Of a stretch of 64,000 nucleotides of DNA, positions 46,246 to 56,139 are shown piece after piece. The stretch's first letter is position 1. Each line of letters starts with the position of its first letter. The position numbers and the translations under genes were made by a program. A model generated the notes under the pieces. That model was not told the DNA's origin. It ran no database searches and saw nothing but the letters and a program-made list of their open reading frames with translations. The stretch comes from Planctellipticum variicoloris (lineage in GTDB: Bacteria; Planctomycetota; Planctomycetia; Planctomycetales; Planctomycetaceae). Where the stretch lies: positions 372,001 to 436,000 of the forward strand of contig NZ_CP130886.1 of the NCBI RefSeq assembly GCF_030622045.1. The letters run 5' to 3'.

Positions 46246-47970
46246 ATGGCTGACGAAGCCAAACGCAGCAAAGCCGAAGTCCTGAAAGAAGAAAGTCGAC
46301 AGCTCCGCGGCCCGCTCGCCCGCGAACTGACGGTACTCGACCAGCATTTCAGCGGAGAAGCCGAATCCCTGCTCAAGTTTCACGGCTGCTATCAGCAAGG
46401 CAACCGCGACGAGCGGAAGGCCAAGAATCCCGACGGGACTCCCAAGGCCAAAGAGTACCGTGTGATGGTCCGTACCCGGGTTCCCGGCGGCAAAGTCACG
46501 GCCAAACAGTTCCTGGGGCACCTCGATCTTTGCGAAAAGTACGCCAACGGCACTCTGAAGATCACGACGCGGCAGGGATTTCAGTTTCACGGCGTGCTGA
46601 AAAACGACCTCAAGGCGACGATCGCCGCAATTAACGCGAACTTGCTGACGACCCTCGCAGCCTGCGGCGACGTGAACAGGAATGTGATTACCTGCCCGGC
46701 GCCGTTCAAGAACAACGGCGTGCGCGCTCAGATGCAGGCCCTGGCTTATCACCTGGCCGAACACCTGAAACCGCGATCGACCGCCTACCACGAAATCTGG
46801 CTGACGGACGACAGCGGGCTGACCGAGAACTTGGCCGAGTTCCAGCCGGTCGACGAACCGCTGTACGGCAAAGCCTATCTCCCCCGCAAGTTCAAAGTTG
46901 CCATCGCCCTCCCCGACGACAACTGCGTCGACATCTTCGCCAACGACCTCGGCCTCCTCGCCGTCGTCGAGGACGACCGGATCGTCGGCTTCAACGTCAT
47001 GGTCGGCGGCGGCATGGGCCGCACCCCCAGCGCCGAGAAAACCTTCGCGGCAGTCGCCCAGCCGCTGGCGTACATTTCGCCGGAGCAGGTCGACCTGGTC
47101 GCCGAGGCGATCATCAAGGTCCAGCGGGACTTCGGCAACCGGGAAGACCGCAAGGTCGCCCGCCTGAAGTACACCATCGCCAACCTCGGGCTGGAGGCGT
47201 TCAAGGCCAAGGTCGAGGAATACTACGGCCAGCCGCTCGCCCCCCCGCGCCCGATCCCGATCCTCAAGGCCGAGGACCATATGGGGTGGCACGAGCAGGG
47301 GGATGGGAATCTGTTTGTCGGCATCAACATCTCCGGCGGCCGCATCAAGGACGACGGCGATCTGCGGATCAAGTCGTTCTTCCGCGCGGTGCTGGGGAAA
47401 TACGGCATGGAGACCCGGCTGACCTGTATGCAGGCGGTGATTCTCTGCGACATTCCGCCGAGCGAAAAGCCGGTCATCGAGCAGATGATGCGCGATCACG
47501 GGATCGTGCCGGCGGAGGAATTGACGCCGGTCCGCCGCTTTGCGATCTCCTGCACCGCGTTTCCTACCTGCGGTCTTGCCGTGGCGGAATCGGAGCGGGT
47601 GCTTCCGGACGTGATCACCCGGCTGGAGGCGGAGTTGACCCGGCTGGGGCTGGAGCGGGAGTTGTTCGCCGTCCACATCACCGGCTGCCCGAACGGCTGC
47701 GGCCGGCCCTACACCCCCGACGTGGGGATCGTGGGCAAGACGCTGGGGAAATATACGCTGTTCGTAGGGGGGAACTCGATCGGCTCGCGGCTGGCATTTA
47801 TCTACAAGGATCTGGTTCCTTACGAAGAGCTGATTCCGTCGCTGGTCCCGCTGCTGGAATTCTTCAAATCGGACCGGCTGCCGGGCGAATCGTTCGGCGA
47901 CTTCTGCGCCCGTCAGGGGGCTGAAGCCCTTCAGGCGTCCGCCAGTCCTGCGGTTGCCGCTGCGGGCTGA
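46246..47970 (+). CDS. cysI: Sulfite reductase hemoprotein beta-component (CysI-type)
   Basis: A 574-residue enzyme, near the 570 of E. coli CysI, that reduces sulfite to sulfide with a coupled sirohaem/[4Fe-4S] centre. The cluster and sirohaem ligands are C436 and C442 (CTAFPTC) with C481 and C485 (CPNGC); the ferredoxin-like halves include TTRQGFQFHGVLK and CGDVNRNVITCPAP. Conserved Arg and Lys residues around the active site follow (RTRVPGGKVTAKQF). GGAG lies about 10 nt before the ATG. The electron donor (CysJ flavoprotein or ferredoxin) is not in the window. A GC-rich hairpin with a short T run follows the stop. Confidence 0.94.
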   Translation: MADEAKRSKAEVLKEESRQLRGPLARELTVLDQHFSGEAESLLKFHGCYQQGNRDERKAKNPDGTPKAKEYRVMVRTRVPGGKVTAKQFLGHLDLCEKYANGTLKITTRQGFQFHGVLKNDLKATIAAINANLLTTLAACGDVNRNVITCPAPFKNNGVRAQMQALAYHLAEHLKPRSTAYHEIWLTDDSGLTENLAEFQPVDEPLYGKAYLPRKFKVAIALPDDNCVDIFANDLGLLAVVEDDRIVGFNVMVGGGMGRTPSAEKTFAAVAQPLAYISPEQVDLVAEAIIKVQRDFGNREDRKVARLKYTIANLGLEAFKAKVEEYYGQPLAPPRPIPILKAEDHMGWHEQGDGNLFVGINISGGRIKDDGDLRIKSFFRAVLGKYGMETRLTCMQAVILCDIPPSEKPVIEQMMRDHGIVPAEELTPVRRFAISCTAFPTCGLAVAESERVLPDVITRLEAELTRLGLERELFAVHITGCPNGCGRPYTPDVGIVGKTLGKYTLFVGGNSIGSRLAFIYKDLVPYEELIPSLVPLLEFFKSDRLPGESFGDFCARQGAEALQASASPAVAAAG

Positions 47971-48004
47971 GAACCGGTTGTCAACGCTCGAGACCTCGGA
48001 TCGC

Positions 48005-48050
48005 GAACGGTCGGCGTCTGCACCCTGCGGATGCCGGCCGTTCTGTTATT
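48005..48050 (+). terminator. Probable terminator after cysI
   Basis: The stem GAACGGTCGGC (48005-48015) pairs with GCCGGCCGTTC (48033-48043) at 10 of 11 positions over a 17-nt loop and is followed by TGTTATT. It lies 34 bp beyond the cysI stop and before the exbB operon, so it should end cysI transcripts. Confidence 0.6.
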
Positions 48051-48192
48051 CCGTGACACGGTTCATGGAGAATTGCGCACGGACCATTTCCGACGCTGTG
48101 CCGGACGGCTATTCTGAATTGCGGGCGTTCAGCCCTGCTGCAAGACGATCCCTTCCGTTCCGTCGACGTTCCGTCAGCGCAGAAAAACCTTC

Positions 48193-48846
48193 ATGAATCT
48201 CACGCCCGTTCTCGACGTCATCGGCAATCTGATCTACGCCCTGCAGGCTCTGACGGCCATCCAAGGAGCCTTCCTGGTGATTCTCGTCTTCCGCCGGATC
48301 GCTCAGAAACGATTCGGCACTCCCGCGGCCTCGCAGGAGTTCCTGGGGGAGATCCGGCAGCGGCTCAAAGAACGCAACTACGACGAAGCGGCTCAGATCT
48401 GCGATTCCCCGCCTTACTGGAGCAAGGCGTCTCCGCAGTTGATTCTCATCGCACTCGGGAATCGGGGTCTTCCGCTCGCGAAGCTCAAACAACTTCTTGG
48501 CGAGAAGTTCGAACGCGATGTGCTCGCCGACCTGGAGTACCGCGTCGCCTGGATCAATACCGTGATCAAGACGGCCCCGATGCTCGGGCTGCTTGGTACG
48601 GTCGTCGGCATGATCGCCGCCTTCGGCAAAATTGCGTCCAGCCAGAAGACCGGCGTCGACCCTTCCCAGCTTGCTGACGACATCAGTTTCGCCCTGTTCA
48701 CGACCGCGATCGGGCTGATGATTGCCATTCCGCTGGTGATGATTCTGGCGTCGATTAACGTCCGGATCGCCAAACTGCAGGACTCGGTTCAGAGCGACGT
48801 CGGCGAGTTTCTGGACGACTTCGAAGCCACGACGAGGAAGGCCTGA
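48193..48846 (+). CDS. ExbB/TolQ/MotA family proton channel protein
   Basis: A 217-residue inner-membrane protein with three helices: near 8-35, 118-145 and 160-185. The signature region is TAPMLGLLGTVVGMIAAFG, followed by AIGLMIAIPLVMI, typical of ExbB/TolQ. These proteins form a pentamer that uses the proton motive force through an ExbD dimer to move a periplasmic partner. The gene starts a string of six same-strand genes with short gaps; exbD follows 2 nt after its stop. The cytoplasmic loop between helices 1 and 2 (36-115) is well conserved in size. Real proton coupling here is inferred from the family. Confidence 0.9.
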   Translation: MNLTPVLDVIGNLIYALQALTAIQGAFLVILVFRRIAQKRFGTPAASQEFLGEIRQRLKERNYDEAAQICDSPPYWSKASPQLILIALGNRGLPLAKLKQLLGEKFERDVLADLEYRVAWINTVIKTAPMLGLLGTVVGMIAAFGKIASSQKTGVDPSQLADDISFALFTTAIGLMIAIPLVMILASINVRIAKLQDSVQSDVGEFLDDFEATTRKA

Positions 48847-48848
48847 GC

Positions 48849-49316
48849 ATGGCGGCCCGCCATCGCATGTTTGCCGACGTCGAAGCCTCGGGCTGGAAGC
48901 GGACCCGCCGGGTGACGACGGGCGACATGGACATCACGCCGATGATCGACGTGGTATTCCTGCTACTCATCTTCTTCATGGTTGCTTCGACGATGCAGGG
49001 GACGCCGGAAATCGACGTGCCTCCCGCCGCCCACAGTCTGGGGGTGGAAGCCAATAATGCCGTGGTGGTCACGATCTTCGCCGCCTCGGCGCGCGGCGCG
49101 GAGCGGATTGTGCTGGGCGATGGCGCCGGGGACGAAGGGAGCCTGGACGATGTCAAACGCTACGTGGCGGACGCCGCTCGCGCCGGCAAGACGAACGTGG
49201 TGCTCAAGGCTGAAGGAGACGTTCCGCACGGAGTCGTGAATCAGCTTTCTCGCGCGATCGGCGAAGTCGAAGGGGTCAAACTGTACGTCGGCGTCGGAGA
49301 TCAGCCATCGCGCTGA
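48849..49316 (+). CDS. ExbD/TolR family protein
   Basis: A 155-residue protein with short cytoplasmic N-terminus, one membrane helix and a periplasmic domain. The helix segment DMDITPMIDVVFLLLIFFM has the conserved Asp34 that protonates in ExbD/TolR. The periplasmic part (VVVTIFAASARGAERIVLGDG, then AGKTNVVLKAEGDVPHGVVN) fits the family's alpha/beta fold. Two nt separate it from exbB. It is followed after 24 nt by a second ExbD. Confidence 0.92.
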   Translation: MAARHRMFADVEASGWKRTRRVTTGDMDITPMIDVVFLLLIFFMVASTMQGTPEIDVPPAAHSLGVEANNAVVVTIFAASARGAERIVLGDGAGDEGSLDDVKRYVADAARAGKTNVVLKAEGDVPHGVVNQLSRAIGEVEGVKLYVGVGDQPSR

Positions 49317-49340
49317 TGGTCTTGGAAAGCGGGGGCGTGC

Positions 49341-50168
49341 ATGGCAATCCGGTTTCGCTGCTCACACTGCAACGGTCTGCTCAGCATCAGCAGTCGCAAG
49401 GCCGGATCGCTGGTGACGTGTCCGACGTGTGACCAGGAAACTCTCGTGCCGCTGGAGGATGCGTTTGAAGCTCCCGTTCCGGAAGTGGAGCCGGACCTGG
49501 AGTTCCCTCCCGCTGCCGAGCCCGAAGTCGAGATGCGGTCGGAACCCGAAGACGACATCGTGTTCGGCTCGTACGACGACGAGCCGCCGCCCGCCGCGGC
49601 GGAGCCGCCGGTCCAGGTTTCCGCTCCAGTCGTCCCGGCCGTCGTGACTGTTCCGATTGCCGCTGCATCTCACCCGGCCGCAGCGCGGCCGGTCGAGCGT
49701 GAGTGGTCCGACCCCGAAGAAGCGGAGCAACCATTCCAGTTCAACTCGCGGCGTCTGGTCGAAGAGGACGAGGAGATGGATCTCACGCCGATGGTCGACG
49801 TGACCTTTCTGCTGCTGATCTTCTTCATGGTGACGGCGTCATTCAGTCTGCAGAAGAGCATCGAGACGCCGACGCCGCAGCCGGATCAGCAGGGGGCGGC
49901 CCAGAGCCTGCTGAATCTGGAAGACCTGCAGGGGACGTCGATTCTGGTGAAGATCGACGCCGCCAACACCCTCACGCTCGACGACGAGCCCTGGCCCGAT
50001 CTGGGGCGGCTTGCGGAGGCGCTTCGAGACAAGATGCGCCGGGAACAGAAAACCGAAGTGATCATCACGGCCGATTCGGCGGCGCTGCACCGTACTGTCG
50101 TAACCGTGATCGACGCGGCGAATGAAGCCGGCATCCAGAAAATCCGACTCGGCTCGCGCAAGGGATAG
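49341..50168 (+). CDS. ExbD/TolR protein with N-terminal zinc ribbon
   Basis: A 275-residue ExbD with an extra cytoplasmic N-terminus. Residues 1-32 form a zinc-ribbon (CSHC at 7-10 and CPTC at 27-30), followed by about 110 residues of Pro/Ala/Glu-rich linker. The ExbD part starts at EEMDLTPMVDVTFLLLIFFM with Asp153 in the helix; the periplasmic end is LVKIDAANTLTLDDEPW...IITADSAALHRTVVTVIDAANEAGI. The ribbon would lie on the cytoplasmic side of the channel and may sense or recruit a partner. Two ExbDs suggest a heterodimer around one ExbB; this is inference. Confidence 0.9.
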   Translation: MAIRFRCSHCNGLLSISSRKAGSLVTCPTCDQETLVPLEDAFEAPVPEVEPDLEFPPAAEPEVEMRSEPEDDIVFGSYDDEPPPAAAEPPVQVSAPVVPAVVTVPIAAASHPAAARPVEREWSDPEEAEQPFQFNSRRLVEEDEEMDLTPMVDVTFLLLIFFMVTASFSLQKSIETPTPQPDQQGAAQSLLNLEDLQGTSILVKIDAANTLTLDDEPWPDLGRLAEALRDKMRREQKTEVIITADSAALHRTVVTVIDAANEAGIQKIRLGSRKG

Positions 50169-50239
50169 TCGACCGCAGCAGCACTCGATCATCGTGAATC
50201 CGCAGCAGCAGGCGTACTTCCGCAGGAAACCGACCGTTC

Positions 50240-53200
50240 ATGGCATTCCTCGAAATCCTCCGACCGGGCCAGCCGTCGCAACGACAGGAACTGTCGCGCA
50301 GCGAACCCGTCCTGGTCGGCCGACTGGAATACAGCACAATCCGCATTGACGAAAACGACGTTGCGCCGATCGTCTGCCGCATCGGCTGGAGCAAGTCCGG
50401 ATTTGAGGCGACTTCGGCGAATCCGCAGGGTGTCAGCGTCAACGGGCACCTCGTCGCGCAGGCTCGCCTGTCGACGGGCGACCTGATTCAGGTCGGGACC
50501 TGCACGCTGGTTTTCCAGGCGGAACAACCGGCGGCATACCCGGCGGCGGCGCCGGTTCACAAAGAGCCGGCGAAAGCGCCGCGCGAGCCCAGGGTGGCGG
50601 AGCCGCCGGCGCGCGAAGCGCGTCACAGCCCGAAAGCCCGCCCCGCCCCTGTTCTGGACGACGGTCCCGATGTTCCCGAATCGGTCGAACTGCCGGCGCT
50701 CGCCGAGAATCCTCGCTTCCAGGGTTCGCGCATCAACACGGCGCGCGGCGCCGATCTGCCGGCCAAGCTCAAAGTCAAGAACGTCCGGTCCGCCAGGCCG
50801 GGGGAACAGGACGCTCTGCGGTCGCCCCTCGTGCTGGGGCTCGGCGGCGGCGCACTCGTGCTGCTGCTCGCCACGGCGGCCATCTGGTTTTTGATGGGCC
50901 GTGAAGTCGCCAACCGACTCTACGATCGCGGCGTGACGGCGCTGGGAGACGGTCAGTTTGCGCAGGCCATCCAGGCTTTCGACCAGTTTGTCGAACGTTA
51001 CCCGCGAAACGGGCTGGTTTCGAAGGCCATGATCGGCTCGGGTAAGGCCCGGATTCTGCAGGAGATCGGCGGCGCGGCGCCGAGCTGGGAACGGGGGCTC
51101 GAACAACTTCAGGAATTCGTCAAACAGAATCGGAACTCACCCGAGTTTTCCGAGCTGGAACCGACGATTTGCGAGTACGCCGAGCAGATCGCTGTCGGCG
51201 CCGCCAAAACCGCGGAAGCCACACGCGACGAGCAGCCCCTTGCCTGGTCTGCCGATGCGCAATTGCTGTTGGAAAGGCACTCCGATCCGCAGCAGCCGCC
51301 CGTCACTTCACTGGAACGGATTCGAGTCGCCACTGACCAGGCGCGCCGGGCCATTGTCAAACAGCAGAGTCTCGACACGGCGCTGGCGGCGATGACCGCC
51401 GCGATCGAGGCGAAGAAGCCGCTCGATGCATTGCGCGCCCGCGCCGAGCTGCTCCAGCGCTATCCTGACCTGGCGACTCAGGGGGCGGTCCAGCAGCATG
51501 TGAAGACGGCTCTCGAGCAGGAGCTGTCGACCGTTGCGGAACTGGCCGAACCGATCGCCGCAATACCCGCCGTCGCGGATCCGTCGCCTCAACCGCTCGT
51601 CCCGACTCCGCTGGCTCGCGCTCGCACCGACGAAGCTTCGGAAGGTCGCCGAGTTCTCGTGGTGTCGAAAGGGGTTCTGTATGCCGTCGACTCCATCACG
51701 GGCGAGCCTGCCTGGCGGCGCAATCTGGGTGATCGCGCGGTTTTCTTTCCGATCCGCGTCCCCGGCGGAGCTCGGGGGATCATTGCCTACTTTCAGATCG
51801 ATCAGTCCGTGCGGCTGCTCCGCGAAGAGGACGGCCTGGATGTCTGGCGCCAGGAACTTCATTCGCAGCCGACGGACGCGCCGCTGATCCACGGCGGACA
51901 GGTTTACCTGCCGCTGGAGGACCGTCGGCTGGCCCGGATTGAAATCGACTCCGGCCGCCTCTCCGGAGCGCTGACGCTTTCACAACGTCCGGTGACGACT
52001 CCCTGCCTGTCCCGCGACGAAGCGACGCTGTTCGTCCCAGGGGAGCATTCGTTGATCTATGCGATCTCTCTCAACCCGTTTGCGGCGGTCTCATTGACCT
52101 TTACGCAACATGCTTCGGGCAGCGTGGTGGTTCCGCCCCTTGCGCTCGGTCGACTTCTGCTGCTGTGCGAAAACGATCGGGAAAGCTCCGGCAGACTCCG
52201 GCTCTGGAACGCCGACGAACCCCGCCAGCCGCTGTCGGAACTCAAAGGGGTTTCGCTGAACGGCGTCGTCCGGGATCCGCCTGTCGTGCGCGGCCCGCAG
52301 CTCGTCGTCCCCCTGACGAATGGACGTCTCGAAGCCTTTGCCGTCCGCGACGACCCGGAGCGGCCGGGGCTCGTTCCCATCGCCGGCTACCAGGTCCCCG
52401 GAACGGGAACCGTGCCGATGCAGTTGTCACTGGGGCCTGATGGACAGTTCTGGCTGGCCAGTAACGCCTTCCGCAAGTTTCAGCTCACATCCGACAGCAT
52501 CGGCATGGATCAGAATGCGGTCGCCACTGGACTGGCGACGCAGCCGTTGCAGTCGGTCGGCGACGATCTGTTCGTCGCCCGTCGGCCGCTGTGGGCGAGC
52601 GGAGTGCAACTGTCGCGCGTCGATCGGGATCAGCTCAGCAGCCCCTGGCGGATTACGCTTGGCGCGGGGCCCCTGGCGGTTCTTCCGACTGCTTCCGGAC
52701 TGACGATGCTCACGGAAAATGGAGAAGCCGTGTCCATCTCCGCCGAGCGACTGCGTCAGGGAGGACTCGATCCGCGCGGGTCGCGCGACATCGAGTGGCC
52801 CGTGGCCCCGGCCCGTCCGTTGCTGGCGACGACACTGCCGGATGGCCGCTGCGCCGTCCTCGTCCCCGGTCACGATTCCCAGTCGATCGCGGTGGTCAGC
52901 CCGGCCGGTATTGTCGATGCGAGTCTCATTCCCCCTGCACCGCTCGATGTGGCGCCCGCTCCGCTGGAGGGTGGATTGATTCTGCCCCTGGCCGGCAGCC
53001 TGGCCTGGCGCCCGTTGCGTGGCACCGACCCGCCGCCTCAGGATTTTATCCTTCCGATCACGGGGGACGTCTCAAGACACTGGACTCACGTCACGGCTTT
53101 GAATGAAACGACGGTGCTTGCGTGCGACGATTCCGGCGAATGCCGGGCCATCGAGTGGAAGCGGGGGGACCTTTCCCACCTGGCGGAACGTGCGATTCTC

Positions 53201-53677
53201 AGTCTGGCGGAGCCGCTGGCGCTGCCTCCCGTCGGCTGCCAGGGGCAATGGTTCCTCGCCGACCGATCGGGGCGGGTGATCCGCGTGTCGGAAGATCTCC
53301 TCGAACTGCAGGCGGAACGCGGGTTTGAAGCGGGGGTCTCCATGCTCGCCACTGTCGAGGGGATCGCCCTCGCCCAGTCGACTTCCGGAACCCTGCACTC
53401 GCTGCCGATCGAAGGCGATTCGCTCGCGTCGCTGTGGAGCGCGGAGCTCGGGCCGATCGCACTCCTGTCTGCGGCCGTCGTCCAGGGAGAGCAGCTTGTC
53501 CTCGCGGGGACCCGCGGCGACGTCCTGCTGCTCAATCGCGCGACGGGGGCGGAAATCCGCCGGCTCAAACTTCCCCAGCGACTGTCGCGACTGATTTCGA
53601 CTGCGGCAGGCCCCGTGGCGATCGCGGCCGACGGAAGTCTGTACCTCCTGACTGTTCCGCCGGGAGGTCAGCCATGA
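50240..53677 (+). CDS. Membrane protein with FHA-like, TPR and PQQ-type beta-propeller regions
   Basis: A 1,145-residue protein. Residues about 1-95 resemble an FHA domain (LVGRLEYSTIRID, GVSVNGHLVAQARLSTGDLI, then VGTCTLVF), although the Arg/Ser/His set is not clearly complete. A Pro/Ala-rich linker follows. One helix spans the membrane at about 196-219. A TPR-like unit (RLYDRGVTALGDGQFAQAIQAFDQFVERYP) comes next and the final 600 residues are a PQQ-type beta-propeller (VLVVSKGVLYAVDSITGEPAWRR is the first blade, in short pieces). The propeller would be periplasmic. Its last codon overlaps the next gene (ATGA). Confidence 0.78.
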   Translation: MAFLEILRPGQPSQRQELSRSEPVLVGRLEYSTIRIDENDVAPIVCRIGWSKSGFEATSANPQGVSVNGHLVAQARLSTGDLIQVGTCTLVFQAEQPAAYPAAAPVHKEPAKAPREPRVAEPPAREARHSPKARPAPVLDDGPDVPESVELPALAENPRFQGSRINTARGADLPAKLKVKNVRSARPGEQDALRSPLVLGLGGGALVLLLATAAIWFLMGREVANRLYDRGVTALGDGQFAQAIQAFDQFVERYPRNGLVSKAMIGSGKARILQEIGGAAPSWERGLEQLQEFVKQNRNSPEFSELEPTICEYAEQIAVGAAKTAEATRDEQPLAWSADAQLLLERHSDPQQPPVTSLERIRVATDQARRAIVKQQSLDTALAAMTAAIEAKKPLDALRARAELLQRYPDLATQGAVQQHVKTALEQELSTVAELAEPIAAIPAVADPSPQPLVPTPLARARTDEASEGRRVLVVSKGVLYAVDSITGEPAWRRNLGDRAVFFPIRVPGGARGIIAYFQIDQSVRLLREEDGLDVWRQELHSQPTDAPLIHGGQVYLPLEDRRLARIEIDSGRLSGALTLSQRPVTTPCLSRDEATLFVPGEHSLIYAISLNPFAAVSLTFTQHASGSVVVPPLALGRLLLLCENDRESSGRLRLWNADEPRQPLSELKGVSLNGVVRDPPVVRGPQLVVPLTNGRLEAFAVRDDPERPGLVPIAGYQVPGTGTVPMQLSLGPDGQFWLASNAFRKFQLTSDSIGMDQNAVATGLATQPLQSVGDDLFVARRPLWASGVQLSRVDRDQLSSPWRITLGAGPLAVLPTASGLTMLTENGEAVSISAERLRQGGLDPRGSRDIEWPVAPARPLLATTLPDGRCAVLVPGHDSQSIAVVSPAGIVDASLIPPAPLDVAPAPLEGGLILPLAGSLAWRPLRGTDPPPQDFILPITGDVSRHWTHVTALNETTVLACDDSGECRAIEWKRGDLSHLAERAILSLAEPLALPPVGCQGQWFLADRSGRVIRVSEDLLELQAERGFEAGVSMLATVEGIALAQSTSGTLHSLPIEGDSLASLWSAELGPIALLSAAVVQGEQLVLAGTRGDVLLLNRATGAEIRRLKLPQRLSRLISTAAGPVAIAADGSLYLLTVPPGGQP

Positions 53678-56139
53678 TTGCCGGTTGTTCGAGATCCTTT
53701 CCACTAACGGCACGGCGGCTGACGGCGTGTCTGTGCCTGTTGCTGGCCGGCCTTTGCGGCGCGGCCGGAGCGCAGGAGGAGGTCGAACCGCCGCTGCCGA
53801 AGTTCGAGGATCTGCAGGTTCCCGAGTATGAGGCGCTGCTGAGCGGACGTCCGGTCGACTGGTTCGTGCTGACGACGGAGCAGAAAGTTCTGTTTGTCGA
53901 GCCGGTGCAGCCTCGTCCGGGAACGCTGACCGATCTGGCGACCAAGTACGAGGCCAGTTTCAAGTGGCCGAAACCCCGCAACAAGGACGAGCAGCGGGAG
54001 CAGACCGAAAAGCGCGCGCTGCTGCAGCGGCTGCGAATTTCGCTCTGGGATGCACCGGGTGAGAGCGAATACCTGATCGAAACGCGGGTGATCGAGCGGA
54101 TCATCTACTTCGAAGATCTGATTCTGCAGCGAGTTCAACTTCTCCTCGATCAGAATGACACTCTGAGAGCCTACGAACTGCTGACCCTCATCGACCGCAG
54201 GCAGCGGGGCTGGCCGGAGTCGGACAAGGCCATTCAACGGTTTCACTACGTGGAAGCCGGGGTGCAACTGACCAACGATCGTCCCGAGGACGCTTTGCGA
54301 TCGCTGGAAGCGCTCCTGGCGATGAATCCGCAGTACGAGGGGATGTCCGAACGGGCTGGCGAGGCCGTCAACATCCTGGTTCAGCGCGCCGTCGACGCGA
54401 GCGATTTTCGAGGCGCCCGACATTACCTGGCGCGACTGGCGCGATTCCGTCCGGAGCATTCGGTGTACTTGCGCTGGAAGCAGGAGCTGCTGTCCCGCAC
54501 GCAATCCGAGATGCAGATCGCTTCGATGCTCGCGCGGGATGATCCGCGGGCCGCCGCCCATCGCATTGATGCCGCCGCACGGATCTGGCCGGACACGCCC
54601 GGGCTTCGCGAGCTTCACCGCAGCCTGCTGGAGGCGGCGCAGTTTCTCAAAGTCGGCGTTCTGACGTTCGCGGGCGACAGCCCGGCTTATCCGTTTCCGA
54701 CGCGTGCCGACCTGCGAAGTCGTTCTCTCACCGAGTTGCGGCTGTTTGAACCGGGGCGAATTGATGAATCGGGCGTACGCTACCGGAGCGGGATCTGCGA
54801 AGAATGGGAGCCGACCGACCTCGGACGCGAGCTTCGTCTGAACGTGGCGGCGCGACGCGCCCTCTGGGAGTCGCGTCCGGGAATTTCCGCTCTCGAAATC
54901 CAGCAGACACTGCAGCGCCGACTCGATCCGGCCAGTCCGGATTTCGACGAACGGATTGCGGCGCTGGTCACCGGGGTAGAGGCCCGTTCGCCTTGGGAAG
55001 TGGTCATCAGCTTCCGGACGCCTCCGTTGCGGCCGGAGTCGCTGCTGGCTTTGCCGCTGCTGGCCCCTCCGGGGGACTCGGACCTGGCTGCGGATCTGAC
55101 TCCCGGCGCCCGGCGCGCCCTGGGGCGCGGAAATGCGTCGCTCGCGGCCCGTTTCCAGCTCGAACGGCGGGATGACGACGATCAGTCCCTGCTGCGCGTG
55201 CGGGAGCCGAACGGGAAGTCGAAGCAGCGGTATCTGACGGATCTCGACGAACATCGGTACGAGTCCTGGGAGCGATCGCTGCAGGCGCTGCTGCGGGGCG
55301 ACGCCGATATCCTGCCCTATGCCCGGCTGGCTGATGCGAAACTGCTGCAGTCCGACGGGCGATTCTTCACCGTTCCCGCCGCGATTCCCGAAACGCATCT
55401 GCTGCAGATCAATCCGGAAAGCGCTGCACTGAAGAACGGCCCCCTGCGGCGGGCGCTCCTCGCGGCGATCCCTCGCGAGCAATTGCTGCGGGACGTGGTT
55501 CTGAAGGACGCCGATCCCGCCTGGGGGCGGCTGACGACGGCCCCGTTCCCGATCAGCAGCTTTGCCTACAATCGCGTTCTCGCCCAGCCGGTCTACGACC
55601 CGCTGCTGGCGGCATCCCTGCTCCTGACCGCCAGGAAGGAGCTGGGACTGGAAACGGTTCGACTGCGTCTGGCGCATCCGGGAGACGACGACATCCGCCG
55701 GCTCTGCGACGAACTGATTCTTGCCTGGAAGCGGGTGGGGATTGAGGTCGAGCTGGTCGATCCTCGCGGCAAGCCTGGCGAGCCCCCGTGGGATCTGGCG
55801 TTTCGAACGCTGCAGCTTGCCGATCCGGCGGCCGAGCTCTGGCCGCTCGTGACCGGGGCCGAACGGACGGAGATCGCCAGTCTCGCTCCGCTTCCAGACC
55901 GACTGCGGCAGAGTCTGCTCGGCCTCGAACAGGCCGGCGACTGGACGACGGCCACAAATCTGATCCAGCAACTGCAGGTCGACATGCTGGCGGAGGCCCG
56001 CTGGATTCCTCTATGGGAAGTCGAGCAGTTCTGGATCGCGCGTCGCCGGCTGGGAGGTGTCCCGTCGCCGCTGCTGAATCCCTATCACAATGCGGAGAAG
56101 TGGATTGTGCAGTCGTGGTTTCCGCAGGAGACGCCCTGA
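53674..56139 (+). CDS. Solute-binding protein family 5-like secreted protein
   Basis: The ATG at 53674 overlaps the stop of the preceding gene and has GGGAGG 7 nt upstream, so the two are translationally coupled. The 821-residue protein has a signal peptide (RRLTACLCLLLAGLCGAAGA), a helical TPR-like N-terminal half (about 35-330), and a C-terminal SBP_bac_5-like region with features such as RWDIPLWEVEQ-type endings (LAEARWIPLWEVEQFW) and NPRRR-like ALKNGPLRRALLAAIPREQLL, the family's typical helix. ABC transporter permeases are absent, so it probably has an adapted binding role. I am fairly confident of the fold, less of the job. Confidence 0.72.
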   Translation: MIAGCSRSFPLTARRLTACLCLLLAGLCGAAGAQEEVEPPLPKFEDLQVPEYEALLSGRPVDWFVLTTEQKVLFVEPVQPRPGTLTDLATKYEASFKWPKPRNKDEQREQTEKRALLQRLRISLWDAPGESEYLIETRVIERIIYFEDLILQRVQLLLDQNDTLRAYELLTLIDRRQRGWPESDKAIQRFHYVEAGVQLTNDRPEDALRSLEALLAMNPQYEGMSERAGEAVNILVQRAVDASDFRGARHYLARLARFRPEHSVYLRWKQELLSRTQSEMQIASMLARDDPRAAAHRIDAAARIWPDTPGLRELHRSLLEAAQFLKVGVLTFAGDSPAYPFPTRADLRSRSLTELRLFEPGRIDESGVRYRSGICEEWEPTDLGRELRLNVAARRALWESRPGISALEIQQTLQRRLDPASPDFDERIAALVTGVEARSPWEVVISFRTPPLRPESLLALPLLAPPGDSDLAADLTPGARRALGRGNASLAARFQLERRDDDDQSLLRVREPNGKSKQRYLTDLDEHRYESWERSLQALLRGDADILPYARLADAKLLQSDGRFFTVPAAIPETHLLQINPESAALKNGPLRRALLAAIPREQLLRDVVLKDADPAWGRLTTAPFPISSFAYNRVLAQPVYDPLLAASLLLTARKELGLETVRLRLAHPGDDDIRRLCDELILAWKRVGIEVELVDPRGKPGEPPWDLAFRTLQLADPAAELWPLVTGAERTEIASLAPLPDRLRQSLLGLEQAGDWTTATNLIQQLQVDMLAEARWIPLWEVEQFWIARRRLGGVPSPLLNPYHNAEKWIVQSWFPQETP

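Noticed and set aside
53704-55971. 755-residue open frame opposite the SBP-like gene
   Set aside because: No signal peptide or domain; the plus-strand gene has an overlapping start, a ribosome site and family features.
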